Shown piece after piece: positions 62,559 through 64,000 of a stretch of 64,000 bases of DNA. The notes below the pieces were generated by a model. It was not told the origin of the DNA and ran no database searches. It worked only from the letters and a program-made list of their open reading frames with translations. The translations under genes and the position numbers were made by a program. Every line of letters starts with the position of its first letter. The stretch's first letter is position 1. Source of the DNA: Caulobacter sp. (GTDB lineage: Bacteria; Pseudomonadota; Alphaproteobacteria; Caulobacterales; Caulobacteraceae); NCBI GenBank assembly GCA_030683005.1, contig JAUXMY010000037.1, forward strand, positions 1-64,000, in the 5' to 3' direction.

Positions 62559-63702
62559 GCCACGGCCCGACTGGTCGACCTGGCTGGCGCTGGGCGGACG
62601 CGGATCCGGCAAGACCTGGCTCGGCGCCGGCTGGACCGTGGAGCAGGCGCTCGACGGCCGGCGCATCGCGCTGGTCGGGGCCAGTTTCGACCAGATCCGC
62701 GAGGTGATGATCGAGGGCCCGTCCGGCATCCGGGCGCTGTCGCCCGACAACTTCCGGCCCCGCTACGAGAAGGCGCGCCGCCGCATCATCTGGCCGAACC
62801 GTGCGCTGGCCTATTGCTTCTCCGCCGAGAACCCCGACAGCCTGCGCGGCCCTCAGTTCGAGGTCGCCTGGGCCGACGAGTTCTGCGCCTGGCCCTCGCC
62901 GGGCGAGACCCTGGCGATGCTACGCCTCGGCCTGCGGCTGGGCGAGGATCCCCGGCTGCTGGTCAGCACCACGCCCCGGCCGATCGCCGCGCTTCGCGCC
63001 CTGTTGAAGGAGCCCCGGATGGTCGAGTCCCGCCTGCCCACCGTGACCAACGCCCACAACCTGTCGCCCGGTTTCCTGACCCATCTGGAGGGCCTCTACG
63101 GCGGCACGCGACTGGCGGCGCAGGAGCTGGACGGCCTGATCGTCGAGGGCGAGGGCGCCCTGTGGCGGGCCGAGGACCTGGCGCGATGCCGGGGCGCCCG
63201 GCCGCCGGGATTCGACCGCGTGGTCGTGGCGGTCGATCCGCCGGCCACGGCGGGCGGCGACGCCTGCGGCATCGTCGCGGCCGGCCGCCTCGGCGACCGC
63301 GCCTTCGTGCTGGCCGACGAGACGGTTCAGGGCCTGACGCCGCGCGCCTGGGCCCTGCGCGCCGTCGACCTGGCCCGCGAGGTCGGAGCCTGCGCCATCG
63401 TCGCCGAGGGCAACCAGGGCGGCGACATGGTGCGAAGCGTGCTGGCCGGGGCCGACCCGCCCTGCCCGGTGCGCATGGTCCACGCCCGCTACAGCAAGCG
63501 CGCCCGCGCCGAACCGGTGGCGGCCCTCTACGAACAGGGCCGCGTCATCCACTGCGGCGCCTTCCCGGCGCTTGAAGAGGAACTGATGGCCCTGGGCTGC
63601 GGCAGCCGTGAGAGCCCCGACCGCGCCGACGCCCTGGTCTGGGCGTTGACCGACCTGATGCTGGGCCGGACGGGGCGGGAGCCGAGGGTGAGGGTGTTGT
63701 AG
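62371..63702 (+). CDS. Terminase large subunit / DNA-packaging ATPase (GTA type)
   Basis: 443 aa. Walker A is GGRGSGKT (75-82), preceded by the GTA-style ARL..PAQREPRPDWSTWLAL. Walker B region FEVAWADEFCAWPSPGETLAMLRLGLRLG, coupling motif STTPRP, and nuclease domain VVVAVDPPATAGGDACGIVAAG with later VAEGNQGGDMV and DRADALVWALTDLML. It drives headful packaging of random host DNA in Rhodobacter-type GTAs. AGGAAG precedes ATG 62371. Start choice is uncertain because the upstream gene overlaps. Portal and capsid genes would be expected next, but only repeats fill the remaining 300 bp. Confidence 0.9.
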   Translation: MRMACDSDTILKPWKESTGFWTRDWLEWIKTWSENERRSRLTRAELEIAQRSWRTNANPAQREPRPDWSTWLALGGRGSGKTWLGAGWTVEQALDGRRIALVGASFDQIREVMIEGPSGIRALSPDNFRPRYEKARRRIIWPNRALAYCFSAENPDSLRGPQFEVAWADEFCAWPSPGETLAMLRLGLRLGEDPRLLVSTTPRPIAALRALLKEPRMVESRLPTVTNAHNLSPGFLTHLEGLYGGTRLAAQELDGLIVEGEGALWRAEDLARCRGARPPGFDRVVVAVDPPATAGGDACGIVAAGRLGDRAFVLADETVQGLTPRAWALRAVDLAREVGACAIVAEGNQGGDMVRSVLAGADPPCPVRMVHARYSKRARAEPVAALYEQGRVIHCGAFPALEEELMALGCGSRESPDRADALVWALTDLMLGRTGREPRVRVL

Positions 63703-63703
63703 G

Positions 63704-63816
63704 TGCGTGCTTCGCGACGCGGCTTCGCCGCTCCTCAGCATGACGAAGTTTGTTGGCCCCCACTGAGTTCGTCATCCTGAGGAGCGAGCTCTCGGGCGAG
63801 CGTCGCGAAGGACGCA
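63704..63816. repeat. Dispersed inverted-repeat element, family A copy 7
   Basis: TGCGTGCTTCGCGACGCGGC ... CTCCTCAGCATGACGAAG, a spacer, then TTCGTCATCCTGAGGAGCG ... GCGTCGCGAAGGACGCA. It begins next to the terminase stop codon. Confidence 0.9.
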
Positions 63817-63869
63817 AGGCCTTAATCCGATGTGCGGCCGGGAAGGGCAGGACCCGGGTGCTGTAGCCG

Positions 63870-63986
63870 TGCGTCCTTCGCGACGCCCTCCTGCGAAGGG
63901 CTCCTCAGGATGACGAAGTCAGGGGGCTCCATCCACCTTCGTCATCCTGAGGAGCGAGCTCTTTGGCGAGCGTCGCGAAGGACGCA
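63870..63986. repeat. Dispersed inverted-repeat element, family A copy 8
   Basis: TGCGTCCTTCGCGACGCCC ... CTCCTCAGGATGACGAAG, a spacer, then TTCGTCATCCTGAGGAGCG ... GCGTCGCGAAGGACGCA. In tandem with copy 7, 53 bp apart; both are followed by AGGCCT. Confidence 0.9.
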
Positions 63987-64000
63987 AGGCCTCAATCAGG

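Overview
The window is about 70% GC and densely coded on both strands. The gene content points to a Caulobacterales-type alphaproteobacterium such as Phenylobacterium, Caulobacter or a relative. The pointers are: a gene-transfer-agent-type terminase, RcnB-like and DUF1289 proteins, short PutA without a DNA-binding domain beside a divergent Lrp regulator, a Uup-type ABC-F protein, YcgN, many small secreted proteins and lipoproteins, and several families of dispersed palindromic repeats. The genus is inference.

Layout. 0-6.5 kb: the start of a membrane-anchored protein (cut by the window edge), a very-long-chain acyl-CoA synthetase, a 1-kb repeat-filled gap, then a single-chain MmeI-like restriction-modification enzyme with an intact nuclease motif and a low-GC specificity region. 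6.6-12.5 kb: a leftward operon of TonB-dependent receptor, periplasmic YfiR, CHASE8 hybrid histidine kinase and a second sensor kinase, which reads as an outer-membrane-to-cytoplasm sensing chain. 13-18.2 kb: GST, two large dyads, a membrane protein with its winged-helix regulator, hydrolase, VOC protein, panD and a lipoprotein. 18.28-21.18 kb: a CAU tRNA (probably Ile2) whose 3' end is duplicated 2.8 kb downstream. The lower-GC insert between holds an IS1-like transposase relic, a ribbon-helix-helix regulator with a perfect palindromic operator, and a translationally coupled DUF262/DUF1524 (GmrSD/SspE-like) nuclease. No integrase is visible.

21.2-31.7 kb: housekeeping and accessory genes (SIMPL protein, EVE protein, msrC, glycosyltransferase, flavin reductase, thiolase, PQQ-type sugar dehydrogenase, exported M17 aminopeptidase, cytochrome c). 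32.0-33.8 kb: a second lower-GC insert with an unnamed 205-aa protein followed by an XRE-ImmA/IrrE protease, next to a large palindromic repeat. 33.8-37.5 kb: divergent Lrp regulator and putA. 37.5-47.5 kb: a pair of related secreted proteins, RcnB-like protein, DUF2834 protein, two TetR regulators, a MATE exporter preceded by an intrinsic terminator inside an upstream reading frame, TauE, SLC13 permease, dusA and a retropepsin-like protease. 47.8-55.1 kb: thioesterase, two adjacent acyl-CoA dehydrogenases, FAS1 lipoprotein and Tat lipoprotein lipase. 55.2-62 kb: SUKH protein overlapping a Uup-type ABC-F gene, lipoproteins, YcgN and a class A penicillin-binding protein. 62.2-64 kb: the start of a GTA-like packaging cluster, with two overlapping terminase-type genes followed by repeats.

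The strongest candidates for undescribed biology are the tRNA micro-island encoding the RHH-DUF262/DUF1524 pair and the 205-aa/XRE-ImmA-IrrE pair. Both look like self-regulated defence or toxin-like modules. Next come the TonB receptor-YfiR-kinase chain and the repeat families: at least eight copies of one inverted-repeat element, and two copies of a 130-bp palindrome. All function calls come from reading motifs; no database search was run.
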